DNA from: Drosophila persimilis
Lineage: Eukaryota > Arthropoda > Insecta > Diptera > Drosophilidae
Length of the DNA stretch: 64,000 nt
Assembly (NCBI RefSeq): GCF_003286085.1
Contig: NW_020825298.1
Coordinates: 4,650,001-4,714,000, forward strand
Direction of reading: 5' to 3'
This document shows, piece after piece, positions 12,618 to 25,156 of this stretch (within the stretch, counting starts at the first letter, position 1; each line of letters starts with the position of its first letter). The notes beneath the pieces were generated by a model. It ran no database searches. It was not told where the DNA came from and saw only the letters and a program-made list of their open reading frames with translations. The position numbers and the translations under genes are program-made.

Positions 12618-15540
12618 TGTCTCAGCTAACAGTCGCTGGCAAGTTGAGACTCCTAGAAGACACGCCTGGGAGTCTCGGAGTCTCGTTTTTGATGGAAAAA
12701 GAACAGACGGAAGAGCTCTACACACAAAAGTGCTAAGAACTTCTGGATTCGGGCACGGATCTGCTGTAACACTTGGATTCCTAGGATCTACCATTTGACT
12801 CCTAAAGAGTACAAACTACAGAGCTATAAGATATGAAATCCGTCAATAAAGAACCAAAGAAGAATAAATTACAATAGCATGGATTATCCAGAAGCAACAG
12901 CCTGAGAAACAAGGCCGAAACGTTCCTTAAAAACCTCGTAAAATAAACCTCGTAATAATAATTTCTCTGATTTATTGTACAACCATTTACGAGTATTGTA
13001 CTCCACTCAAGAGATCTGCCACCTGAAACGCACCCATCGCTAGCTGGCACCCAATGCCCGGAGCGAATGCGTCACCTGCTGCTGCCGCAACAATCCCCCA
13101 GTCAGAGGCCGGCCCAGAGTGACGGGTGAATCTCCTGGGCTGGCCAAATCTTGATGGATTTTTTTGTTGTTTTTTTTTGTTTTTGCCCGTGGGCAGATCG
13201 AGGGCTCAGCGTTGTCATTTGATGTCATCGTGTGATATGCAATTTAAGCAACAATTTATGATAGCTGCCTAAGCACGAAAACAACGATGACGGGGCAAGC
13301 TCTCCAGAGGCTCCGAGGAAGCGGCAGATTGAAAGAGATGGCCCAAGAGATGCAAATCTCTCCCACTTGCACTCCCAGTCCCCCTCTCCGGGGCTTGTCT
13401 TGATGCATTTTGATGCACTCGTCTGTGCACAATTGTTGTGTGACATTTAATGGACTCGAGAAGTTCTGGGCTTCCTGCCTCATGGATGCCATTTAAGTAT
13501 GGAAATTTTCAAAGAAATATTTGATCAACTTTTAATGGCCATAGTTTCGGGAATTATCTAACAAATCCGAGAGAGAAGAAAAAACCGAATTTAAGCAGAA
13601 GCTCTCCGTCTGTCATTGACATGACTTTCCAGCTGCACTTTTCGGATGCACAAGACAAGAGTCCAAACACAGGGAAGGAGCCAATCTATACACATCTCTT
13701 AGTGCATGGGAATGAAGGATATATTAAACTAAATAAGTGTGCAGAGTGTGCGGCACGTACAGGACACGACATCTTCGCTCAGCAGGGCCCTTCAAGGAGG
13801 AGACGAGTCCTCGTAAGCTCGTTAACCAGAACCCCCGACGCGGCAGACAGGCAGTCAGGCAGGCGGTGGCGCATCCATACATGTCAATGCCAGATGCCAT
13901 TTTGTGCCACTTATCAGCTTAGTGACAGCTTCCAGGATACACTGCTCGAGGCCTGGAGCATGGCAGCTATGCGATCCGCTTGGCCCAGTAATGAGGAAGC
14001 CTTTGGAGACACGTGCAGGTATAAAGGATCCTTCCCTTCCTTTTAGAGGTCTGTGCCTGGGCAATCTCTAGCCTGGGATTCTTAGTTTTATATGGATTGA
14101 ATTGCGATGATCCTACAATGCCTTTTGTCGGAGAAAAGGCTTTGAAATTGTTCTTTTCTTCTATAGAGCATCGCAGCTTCCTTGTGGCTTTGTTGGCCAT
14201 TGATTTGCCTCCATTTTAATAAACCAAACTGAAGCATCTGTTGCAAGAATGATGTATGGCTCTGCCCCAAAAGATGTCAGCGCTTGTGTCGTCTCTCAAT
14301 TAGTTGCATCCATCCGCCATCCGCCATCCGCAATCCACCATCCGCCATTCCTCATGAGCTCAAAGCTGTCCCAAAGTCCAACTTTATTTTTAGCCCAGAT
14401 CAAGTTTTGAGCTGGATTTCGGTGTTGTTGTCACCTGCCCCGAAAAAAAGCACCAGAAAAAGTTGCCAAGGCTTCAAGGCAAATTTTTTTAGTTGTGCCT
14501 TCCGCCCACACCAAGGCGTAACCCCTCCCCCCACCCCCCTCCGTGGAGGAAGCGCAGTGACAAGAGATTTAGTTGACTTTTGTTTTGCTACGGAAATGGC
14601 AAAATGGCATGACAAAAACGAGGTATGCACAAAAGGCGGAGGCACCATGGAAGGGGGGGGGCCATGACTGGGTGCATTTGGATGGTGACTGCCTGTGGAC
14701 GTGCAACGTCGCTTCCTTTTGTCTAGGTGCAGCTCTGGGTCTGTCTCTTCTTTTGCAAATTGCATGCAGGCACGCCAGCAGGCCCCCTCTATCCCCCTCC
14801 CCTCCCCTCCCCCACTTGAAGGACAGCCAAGGACCAAGTCCAGGTGGTAGGTGGATATTTTTTTTTTCTTGTGGTGGGCCCTGCTTCCGCTTGGCTTTAT
14901 TAGAAATTTCTTGACATTAGACATATGCCAGCAGATGGAATGGAAAATGGCCTTAAAGCAGGATTTAAGTGGGAATTTTCCAGAAATTATTACGACTTAA
15001 ACGACAGAGTTATACGAAAATTATAGAAAATTAAACTTCAATTTGCCTTGAACTTTTTTTGATCCAATCAAGCGGCGGCCCATCTAGATAAAGAACTTCG
15101 TCTGCTGCCAACTAAATTGAAGTTTCCCCAGTGCATATTTTCCGGGGAACAGTGTCAAGGTGGCTGGGGGAAAACTTCTCCGGCGTTTGGCAAAAGAAAA
15201 TTAGATTTCGTCCCAGCCTCCTAGCCTCCCAGCTCCAGCCTGTCTCCGGCTGTCCCCAGCGGGTCGGAGAGCCCCTCAAGCTCACTCAATTTCCCCGGCA
15301 ATGTGTCAAAGCATTTTCCATACCTGCCCGGCGAAATTCTAAAGTATTATCAAAGGCAAAGTAATTAATTTTAATTACAAATATGCCAAAATGCCGTCGA
15401 CAGTGACGTCCAAAGTTGCTGTCCAAAGTTGTCCGGTTTGTATATTTTTTTAAAAGAAATACACTTTTATTTGACCTAAGCATAATTAAGAAATATTTTC
15501 ATAATTTTTTAAGGCATATTATTAGCTGTGTAATCGTATA
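12618..15540. other. Non-coding stretch
   Basis: No gene is supportable. The longest open frame (13621-14046, 141 codons) has no recognisable domain or clear coding character. Poly-purine and C-rich runs occur near 14525-14540 and 14780-14815. An ATCCGCC-type short repeat lies near 14310-14348. Confidence 0.5.
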
Positions 15541-15745
15541 TTTGATAGCGAGGGAATATATACATATAATTAAATAAATATTAAATATATATTTTAATAA
15601 ATATTAAATATATAATTTAAAAAATATTATATATATAATTAAATCAGTATTAAATATATATTTTAATAAATATTAAATACATAATTTAATAAATATTAAA
15701 TATATAATTAAATAAATATTAAATATATAATTTAAAAATGTTAAT
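15541..15745. repeat. AT-only tandem repeat
   Basis: About eight copies of a ~25-base AT unit (core AAATAAATATTAAATATATA) follow one another with small changes. It is a minisatellite of nearly pure A+T with no coding content. Confidence 0.85.
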
Positions 15746-15951
15746 TAATATTATATTAGAATTAATCACTACCACTTTCCACAATTTTTAAGCAACCAAT
15801 CACAAGACGTAATCCTTATAGTAAATCCTTCTACTTGTATCTCTATGAAACTTTATTTTCAAATATAATTCCATTATAATCCCGCCTGTACCGTAATAGG
15901 ATTCCAATGATTTCAGTTCGTAGACATTTTGTTTTCAATCAAAAATTCGTC

Positions 15952-16108
15952 ATAGATAGATAGATACAAAGATAGGTAGGTAGATAGGTAGGTAGAGAGA
16001 TAGATAGATAGATAGATAGAGAGATGGATAGATAGGTGGATATATAGATAGATAGGTAGATAGATAGGCAGTTAGTTAGATAGATATATAAATAGATAGA
16101 TAGATAGT
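15952..16108. repeat. (GATA)n microsatellite
   Basis: An imperfect GATA tetranucleotide array with interspersed GGTA and GAGA steps. Confidence 0.9.
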
Positions 16109-16109
16109 A

Positions 16110-18480
16110 ATACCATAAATAATCTATATTTGGAAGTGCATTTTGGATGGATTTTGGATGGATTCCCAGTTCAAGGAAAAATTTATTTCTCGTAGGCCCC
16201 CAAATCCGGGCTTGAATACCTTCTAATCGCAAAGACTTACAGCCCAACCAGAACCCTAGACACTGGTATTCCAGGAACCAATTCCAGCTATATGTGGAGC
16301 CTACGAGTCCCCCACTAAATCGCTGGGTTCATACCTGAAGCTCTTCAGAATTTTATTGCCCAAAAAAGCACACCTATCGACTGTAAAAAATCCCTTCGGC
16401 TTTGTTTGTCTAAGCCAAAAATAAGGCAAGAATTGAATTCTTAAATACTTAAGATTTTAAGCCGCTTATTCTTGTTTATCTGCAAAATATTTAAAGGGAT
16501 GAAAGCAGCCTTGTAAGCGGCTTAGACATTGATACAAAGAACTCAAGAAAATGGAAGCCCTGTGGAAGTCCCTGCCGATATCCTGGCAATCAAGCCAAAC
16601 ATGTTCCCCGTTTGGTGGCAATTAAACTGCCAGGCCCCCACAACATAATGCATCTCAAACTGTAATCATAGAAGCAGGCAGGCGGGGGGGCATGTGATGC
16701 AATTACCAGGGCAGGCCGAACCCCCCCGAAACTGTGGCAGCAGTTGGCCCAAAACTTTAATCAAGAGCCGGTAAATTTGTGTTTTTAAACAGCCTGAAGC
16801 GACTGCTTCTGACCAACCGAAAATTGCCATAAAGTAAGCGAATTTAAATGCACAAAATAATCGCACAACAAAATTAAAGTCAATTAAATAAATGCTGGCA
16901 ATAATTAAGCCCAACAACAACGGCAGCTGTGGCACTCCCCCCCCCCCCCCCTGGCTGTAAAATGCAACAATTATGCGTTTGCCACAGCCAGCCACGCCCA
17001 CTAGAATAAATTTATTGAATAAATGGGGGACTGGGGGAGGAGGACGATTGGTGCCCGATAAGAAAGCGGAAGAGGGAAAAGCTTTTAGCGATTTATGGCC
17101 AGAAAAGTTCGTTAACCAACACTGAGGCACACACACACACAGGCACACACATAATGGCATGGCATCTCTTCTGCTGGGGTCAGATTACCAGCAAATTAGC
17201 GGTTTATTAAAGCGCCATTAACACTTAATAATTTAAAGCCCGCCCCCTTCCCCCAAAGAGAGCACAAACACACACAAAAACCGCCAAAAGGCAAAGGCCA
17301 GAGTGCGGAAAGGGGGCGGGGGGTGGGGGAGGGGGCGTGGAGAGATGATCTAAAATGCAGGCGACCAAAAAATGTAAGGCCAGCGGGCAGGGCCCGTCAG
17401 CTAATGAAGTGGCGCCAACAGAGAGAAACCATTCAAGAGGGGGGCAGCAAGAGCAAGGGGACTTAAGGACTAAGGGAATACCCTTTAATTGGAAGTATTT
17501 TCTGTAAGTGTGGAGCCTTCCAAGACTTTTAAGATGAGAGGGAAAATGTGTACCAAGGGAAAAAGTAAAAGAATTTATGGGATTACAGTCCAAGATATCC
17601 AAATATTAATGGAGAAATCTATAGAATCCTTCCACCCACAGCCAGGTATACCCCTCTATACCTCTGCCCCAAGCCGCCACTAATAAACCGAAGAAAAAGG
17701 CAGGGTAAAACGATGAATAGAAAACGGTGGAATGAAAGGTACAGCACAGTCAGTTTATTATTTATTTATGATGTATTTACACAGGTTCTGAAACTGCTGA
17801 AAAGGAAGGAAGGAGCACAAAAAAAGGACATGCCCAACCAGCGAGATGAGCTATGGCCTGAAACGTTGACTCCGACCTCAGATTTGGCCTGAAAGCGCAG
17901 AGCGGAGGGAGGATGTCTGCTGTTAAGGGCTGACACAATGGCCTGGCGCCAGGGCCGCCTAACCTTGAACCTCTTCTGGGGCTCGAGAGGGCCCCGCGTT
18001 TAAAGCTGGGGAAAAAAAGTGAAAGACAAGATTTAATCAGGCTCCCAAGGCCTGGCAGGCTCCACTCCCAACCCACTCCCCACTGAATTCAATTGGAAAT
18101 CCATTGATTTGATTGTTATTAATTTCATATAATTTAAGCACATCAAATAAACAACAGCAGCCGATAATTTGGCCACAAAAAAAGTAAAATCGCCACAATA
18201 AACATAATATTATCGCGGACAGAGCAACAATCAATGGCAATAGCAATAATAACAATGCAGGCAAATGACTGGTGCGAAAAGGCCAAAAGCGCAAAAGACC
18301 AAACCACAGACAAAAAGGCAATAAAAAAAGGAAACCAACAAGACAACAAATGCTGTGTGTGCACATATTTTGTGTTTCTGATTAATGTGCATTTGAAATG
18401 CAAAGGTCAGAGAGCGTTATCTGTGAGATACAAAGATTGAAAAGATTCGGTATCGAGTGGAGACAGCAAATCGCAAGCAA
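16110..18480. other. Non-coding stretch with C/G runs
   Basis: Contains poly(G) near 16684-16690, a C run of about 14 near 16937-16950, a CA run at about 17130-17150, and a G-rich run near 17311-17337. No exon is supportable. Short open frames here lie in low-complexity sequence. Confidence 0.5.
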
Positions 18481-18481
18481 A

Positions 18482-18830
18482 ACCTATTCTTGGGCTTCAT
18501 TTAATTTTTATATGTTTATTTTATTATTTTCATTCTATTATTTGTATTTCATTATTTTTATTTAAATATTTTTATTGCATTATTTATATTTTATTATTTA
18601 TGTTTTATTATTTATAATTTATTATTTATGTTATATTATTTTTATTTCATTATTTTTATTTTTATTTTATCACTTTTATTTTATTATTTTTATTCTCTTA
18701 TTTTTATTATATTATTTTTACTCCTCTATTATTTTTCATTTATTTTTTTTCATTTAATTTATTATTTATATTTTAGTATTTTAATTTTTCTTTTTTTATT
18801 TCATTTATTATTATTTTAATCGTACGCCAA
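18482..18830. repeat. TTATTT-type AT-rich array
   Basis: About 350 bases of imperfect TTATTTTTATTTCATTAT-like units, almost entirely A+T on the plus strand with strong T bias. The Phe/Leu/Ile/Tyr-rich open frames in it are by-products of the repeat. Confidence 0.85.
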
Positions 18831-20280
18831 ATGAATTTAATTGCCTATAATCAATCCCCTATAATCAATCAATTGATGCGAAAATATTAGCGCCCATTAA
18901 AATAATAATCTATTTTAAATGAATTTATTAAAATTTGTGTACAAATTGGCCTTTAAAATAATCATAAAATCATGATTTAAATAACCAAAGCGGTTAGAAC
19001 AAAAACAAAAAAAAAACATATACGGCGAGAACGCACTTTGCAATGAATTTGCAATTATTTAAGCAAATTTGCAATTAAGTTTGTGACACCGTTTGACAGG
19101 AACCACAGCGTAGTGCACCGCAGCGCACCACGTGGCGCATACTTGATATCCGCTCATTAAATTGAAACGCTCAAAAGCGGGCAACAAAATTTCCACGAGA
19201 TTTGGTGCCCGTCTGTTTATTGTTTTAAATGCAGCACACAAAAATATTTCACAAATTGATGGCTTTGTTTGTTCCACTGCGTTCCAGCCATTAAAAAGAA
19301 AAATAAATACGGCACCAAAAAAAGAGAAAAAAGAAAACAAAAACTAATTTCATTCCATTTTCAGCGCGGGAGTGCATTGTTGTGCGCAATTTAACCGCCA
19401 AATTGTCCAATTTTAATGCGCTTACACAAATCAATGGCCAAGAATATTGAAAGAAATGTATAATAAAATATAGAGAGAGAGAGAGATGCTTGGAAAAATA
19501 CATGCAATCAATGAGAGCATATTTAATCGTCTTAAGAAGAACAATGTGCTATCAAGAGAGGAGCAGCAAACAAAAGCAGAGATGGAAATCCTATCAGAAT
19601 AGTCAATAAATCAGGGAGCCAGGGGCCCCGAGGCAACACAGACAGTCGAAAGCCCTCTGTTGGCAAATTATATCAGCATTTCCATGTTTTTGTTCAAGGT
19701 GATCCCCCCCCCCCCTCGACGACCTTGTTGCCCCAATTTCCCAACTTTTTCTTAAACCTTCAAATCAGTGCAGTTGCAGGCGCCCCAACATTTGGGGGAG
19801 GGGGAAGTGAAAAGCACCTATAAATATGAGCATTAGAAAATTCACATTCAACTACTTGTCGGGGGGAATAAATTGCGATGCAAACTCTAAAAGTTATCCG
19901 CTCTCAGCAGATTGCAGCCATAAACATTTTAGTTATTCGCTGGCATCAGTACTAGTGCTGGTACTAGTGCTGGCCAATTTACGAGGCATTGCCCAGCGAC
20001 GCCATGCAAATGGACTGTCAAACTGTGAAAGTTTGAAAGAGATGCTAAAGGCATGGGCTTTACGCGATTTTAATTGGGTTGTAATTGAAATCGAAGGACG
20101 CTCCGCGGTGCTTGATTGATTAGAGCTCCTCTTGGGCACCCCCTCACCACTTTTGACCGCCAACTCACTCCCTGCCACTCTCTGGCACTTCTTTTTTCGC
20201 TTTTTTCCGCGAACAAGTCCTTGCATGCCATAAAAATTAAACTAACTTTGCCGCTGCCCCATTACCTCGGCACTTGTCGC
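18831..20280. other. Non-coding stretch
   Basis: AT-rich with scattered TTTAAT-type motifs. There is a C run near 19706-19716 and a small ACTAGTGCTGGT duplication near 19950-19975. No gene is supportable. Confidence 0.5.
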
Positions 20281-20434
20281 AGCCCCTTGTCCCTGCCCCT
20301 TGTCCCTGCCCCTTGTTCCCAGCCCCTTGTCCCCAGTCCCTTGTCCCAGCCCCTTGTCCCAGCCCCTTGTCCCCAGCCCCTTGTCCCTGCCCCTTGTCGC
20401 AGCCCCTTGTCCCTGCCCCTTTCCCCTGCCCCTT
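20281..20434. repeat. GC-rich minisatellite, unit about AGCCCCTTGTCCC
   Basis: About eleven copies of a 12-14-base unit (AGCCCCTTGTCCC / CTGCCCCTTGTCC) in direct orientation. All three forward frames stay open through it, giving Pro-Leu-Val-Pro-type repeats, which reflects repeat composition and not a gene. Confidence 0.85.
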
Positions 20435-21976
20435 TTGCGAGTGCTTCCTTTGCTTTTGCCCTTTTTTTTTGTGACAAACGTGCTGACATTTTTCGCTCCA
20501 CGCTTCGCATCAAATTAATGTTAGGAAAATATGCATATGCATGTCGAGTAAACGAGTATATTGTAAGCAAAATATTTGCACAAGGGGGGACGGGGGGGGG
20601 ATCCTTCGAGGGAGAGTAGGGTGGTGGCAGGGTGGTGGCAGGGTGGCAACATGCTAACGAGTGTCACTAATAGCAGCAGTAGCATAAAATGTTTGCTTAA
20701 CAATGAAAATGCATTGGAAAACTGCGTGCCTCAGTTTTCCCCCCCATCCTCCCCGCCCTCCATTTTGGCCCTCGCCCTAAGCTGAAAGGCATGTACAAGC
20801 GCTGCTGGGGCAGCCATCAAGGCGGGAGCTAGGGGAGAGAGAGCTCTAACTGACATTTAGTTGGCAGTCGGAGCGGCAAAGGCATTACACAGAGGCAGCA
20901 CCCAGCTCCCAGCCAGCTCCCAGCCAGCTCCCAGCCAGCTCCTGGCGCCAGCTGCCGGCAGCTTTTCCAGCCAGGACCCTATCCTTTCTCTCTCTCGCTC
21001 TCCCTCTCCATGCAGCTCCAGCACGGATCCAAGGGCCAAAGTGCGTGCTTAAATTCACAAGAATTTACGTGATTTTAAATGAAAATTTCTGCCAGTTCTG
21101 ACCATTAAATAAGCCAAAAAAAAACACACGCACACACACACACACAGAAAAAAGAAAGGAAGCAAACTACGAAATTGTAAAATTTCTTTTGGGTTCTAGC
21201 GGAATTCAAGTCCTTTTTTAGAAGGGGGTTTCCCTCTAGCGAGCTTTTGTTATTCCATATTTTTCTACACAAGATTTTTTCACTGATATTTTAATTAGGT
21301 TTTTTTTTTTAATTATTCTTAATTAAGTTTTTACTGGAGTTAAGAATTTTTGGAATTTTCCGGCATGTGTTTCAAAGGCAGAAAAAGTGAGAGTTTTTCA
21401 TTATAATTATTTAAAAATAAAAATAAACATTTATTATTTTCTAGAGAATTTTTTCTTGCCTTTTATAGCTAAAAAACTCTTTCTAATTCTCAGAAAAAAT
21501 TGCAAATTATTTATTTAAAGGCAATTCGATCAAGGAGCAACCCAAAAACCGAGGAAAACCCCCCATAAAAAAAATACATAATTTCCTTAAATCCCTTTTG
21601 TGGCCTTCGTCCTAGAAAAATAAGCATAAGGCAAAACAATATACTTTTGATTGAGTTGTGAAAGTTTTCGTTTGCTTTTTGTTGATTTTTAATTTGGGGA
21701 AATTCCTCCGCAAACAATAACAAAAACAACGTTCGTTATTAAGTTGTTAGGAAACTTTGTGCCAGGGTCGAAAAAAATTAGCGTCACGCGAAAGGCCAGC
21801 TTTTCAATTAACAGTTGTGTGCGTGTGTGTGTGTGCGTGTGTGTGTGCAAGTGGGAAAATCGTTGCATACTTTCATGCGCTCGTAAATCAAGAACGAAAA
21901 GGCAGGTGCCCCCCGGGCAACACCTGTTGGGCGTTGCATAAAAAAAAAGAGTCCAAGGAAGGGCAGGATAAATTTG
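20435..21976. other. Non-coding stretch with short minisatellites and CA/GT runs
   Basis: Contains a GGGTGGTGGCA repeat near 20618-20645, a CCAGCTCCCAG repeat at about 20896-20946, a CA run at about 21125-21147 and a GT run at 21816-21848. No coding exon is supportable. Confidence 0.5.
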
Positions 21977-22001
21977 CCCCCCCCCCCCCCCCCCCCCCCC
22001 C
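21977..22001. repeat. Poly(C) tract, 25 bases
   Basis: An uninterrupted run of 25 C. Such runs are uncommon and hard to sequence, so the true length may differ. Confidence 0.85.
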
Positions 22002-22284
22002 TTTAAAGCCATGTGAGGCACAGTTTAGGCCCAGTTATCCTCCAATTAAGTTGGTAAACATTTCCCCCCCGAACCCTGAAAAAGCGTATGTGATATTCGT
22101 TGGTCTTTTCAAGGCGGCGGGAGTCTTTCTATTTGGTTTTTTCTTCCGCTCCCTTTCCCATGGCTGCTCACATAATGAGCTCCAAGCCTCAAGCCTTTGC
22201 CGCTGCTTTGGCGTGACTGAAAGACGTTTTCTTGGTGTTTTTTCCGCCTGTTTTTTGTATGCGCTAATTGTTTAACTATGAGCT

Positions 22285-22337
22285 TGGAGCATGGAGCATG
22301 GAGCATGGAGCGTGGAGCATGGAGCATGGAGCATGGG
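22285..22337. repeat. GGAGCAT heptamer repeat
   Basis: Seven direct copies of GGAGCAT (one reads GGAGCGT). Confidence 0.9.
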
Positions 22338-23156
22338 AGCGTGTGGTTCAGGAAGAGCCAACTGCCAGGGAGAGCCTTGATTAAGCGCCGAAATTAAAGA
22401 CTTTTTGAGTGGGCCAGAGTTCCATTTGACTTGTGGTTGAATTAAAGCCAGAAAATCCAGCTATATGTGGGAGGTGCTACCATTGTTTCCCGTTTTAACG
22501 AACTATAATTCTCCCTCCTGGCTTTTATTCGAATTTCCCCCCAAAATCAAGAAATAAACAAGGAGCAAAAAAGCAGAAAACAACTCTCCCTATTTTCGGA
22601 AAAAGCACCAAATTTCACACCAATTTCATCCACAAGCGGAAGTGTGGCAGACGCCTCTACTTCCTGATTTGCAAATCAACAAAAGCAGGTAGAAGCAGGG
22701 GCCAGGGGATACCCTGCAGACCCAGAAGGAGGCTCCCAAGGACCAAAACCAATACTCCCCACTTGGCCGAGAAAAACAGGTGACCAGAAACAGAAAACAA
22801 CAGCAAAAAAATAACAGGCAGGTGCAAAAACAGCACTAGACCTTGGGGGTGGGGGCGGGACCAGGATCCCCCCGGCAGAAATGTTGTGCAAAATTTGTGG
22901 CATTGTTGAATGGCCAGGCAATGGCTGGGAGCTAATCAAATAGTTGAACCAGATTCGCAGTTGAACGCTTCATTAGTTTTGACGCAACTTGGGCTGGAGG
23001 CAGGCAAGGACAGGCGACAGCTGCCACTGCCACAAGGACAGCTGCGGCAGCGACTGCGGCTAGGGCCACTCCCTTTGCACCACTTACAGCCAAAAGAATT
23101 GAAATAAATGCGCACTTTCAAAGTCATTTGCAGGCAAATAGTCGCCCTGGGATTTT

Positions 23157-23192
<36 letters not shown>

Positions 23193-25132
23193 AGGGAAAA
23201 CTTATCCAGCGCTTTGGAGTTGAAGTTTCTTTAATTTTTTACTTTTCTCCGTCTCTTGTGCTTTGCTGAGCGGATTTTCCGCACTGTTATTTTTGTCAGG
23301 GGGTCCTCCCTCCCCCCCTCCCCTTGGGGCAGCAATTGTTGCTTCGCCTTTCCTTAAACTTCATTCGTGACATTTATTTGCGGTTTTTTTTCCTCATTTT
23401 TTGCAGCTTCATTTTTGTGCCGGCTTTCTTTCTCTGTCTTTCCATTGAAGTGAGTTTTTCGTGGCGCAGACTTTTCCCTTTCGCAGCGCATTCAAGTACG
23501 TGCAACTTGTTTTGGGGCACACCCGCTCCCCACCGCTCCCCACCGCCTCCCCCCCTGCAGCTCCACTTACCCCGGTCCATTATAATAAGCGAGGCGATGC
23601 GGCACCTTTCGCTTTTGGTTTACTCTAGCAGCAGGCGAGGGTCTTTGGGATTTTCCAGGAAGTTGGGAAAAGCTTCAGGGGTTTTTCGGAGCCTGTAAGC
23701 CCAGTGAATATCTCAGATACAACTCCATTTAAAAGATTACTTCAATCAGAAGTAGTAAATACCTAAAGATACACCTTTCAAACGGGCCAGAACCTATCTA
23801 TCATCAATATTTTCGCCATCTATCTCTAATTTGTGTCCAGAAATTCGATCTTCCTAAGAAAGTCCCATTCAAAATTCTTGAAAACCCAAGTTTCCCTTTC
23901 AATCTCGAAGAGTATTTAAAGGCCTTGCCTTTTCCTTTCTTTGCTTTATTTTCCTCTGGATCTTGGGCAAAACTTGGGCGGTTCAATGCACGCGCCTGGC
24001 TCCGCCTGGGGAGAGGCGGGGGAGGGGGGGACTGGTACTGCTTTGAGAAAGTAAATTCATAGCCGAGCCATGATTTGGCAGAAAGGAAAAAGAGTACAGC
24101 AGTTTTACTTTTAATATGCACTCTGCCGGGGCCCTGCTCTCTCGATGGCTCCACGCTTAGATGATGAATGGTCTTTCGCTGGCTGACTTTTACGTAATAC
24201 AGTTTATGGGTTCGATGGTATTTATCGGGGCAAGAGAGAGTGCAGTTTAAGTGGTTTGCAATTGTTTTGAGTCATTTTTGGGCCACAATAGCTGGGGTTT
24301 ATTAGGGAGATCTATAAGTGGCATAAATATAACAATTGTCTATGGGGAAACCTTTTTTCTAAGCAGAAATTGCTCCCATTTTGTAGGTATTTTCTTTTGT
24401 GAGCTCCTGCACCTGTTTAAATCTCTTCAAGGACATTCTTTGGCTCACTTTTTGGCTCTCAATCACGCTCATCTCCACACTCCATCAGGCTTCCATCTAA
24501 TCCCCATCATTATTCCCATATCGCCCTTGGGATTCCCCCACAGACGAAGCCTTATTTAAGGGAGCTTCGATTACCTTTCGAATATCAATTTATTATCTAA
24601 GGGGAGGAAGCCTCTGTCCTGATTATCATCTGAAAAAGAACTAACCACAAAATGAAAATGTCCTCGCCATCTGTTTAATGTTCACACCAGTCCCCCCTCT
24701 CCCCTCCCCCTCCCCCCACACACTTTGCCTGAAGCTTTAAGCACACGCCTCTGCTCGAAACTCAACTCAATTACAGTTTCAATTGCAATTTGAAACATTT
24801 CCCTATTCATTTGCATTCATTCGGCGGCTAGGGGGGCCGGGGGGTCTCCCAGGGATACTCCCCGCCAAAAGCCAGCAGGCAAACAAAAGTCAAAAAGCTC
24901 ATCACACACACACCAGCACACACACACACACACACACACACCGGCAGTGGAGTCTCAGCTTTCGTGGGCGGGGGGGAGCTCCATTGAAGCAGAAGCTTAA
25001 GCCGATAAGGCATTTGAATTTTTTACAGTTGATTTAGCCCCAAAATGAAATGAGAATTTTCACCTGTTGCCAGCTCAAAGGCCTACGAGAGCCAAGGACC
25101 AGATAAGGCCAACAAACAGAGCTCCCACGCCT
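22338..25132. other. Non-coding stretch with CA runs
   Basis: Contains (CA)n at 23159-23187 and 24903-24942, CCACCGCTCCC repeats near 23528-23550 and scattered poly-pyrimidine runs. No gene is supportable. Confidence 0.5.
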
Positions 25133-25156
25133 CCCCCCCCCCCCCCCCCCCCCCCC
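25133..25156. repeat. Poly(C) tract, 24 bases
   Basis: An uninterrupted run of 24 C, followed by TCCCC. Confidence 0.85.

Noticed and set aside
13621-14046. 141-codon open frame on the plus strand
   Set aside because: No domain, no convincing splice or promoter context, and composition like surrounding non-coding DNA.
20116-20619. 167-codon Pro-rich open frame
   Set aside because: Its centre is the CCCCTTGTCCC minisatellite, which is open in every forward frame.
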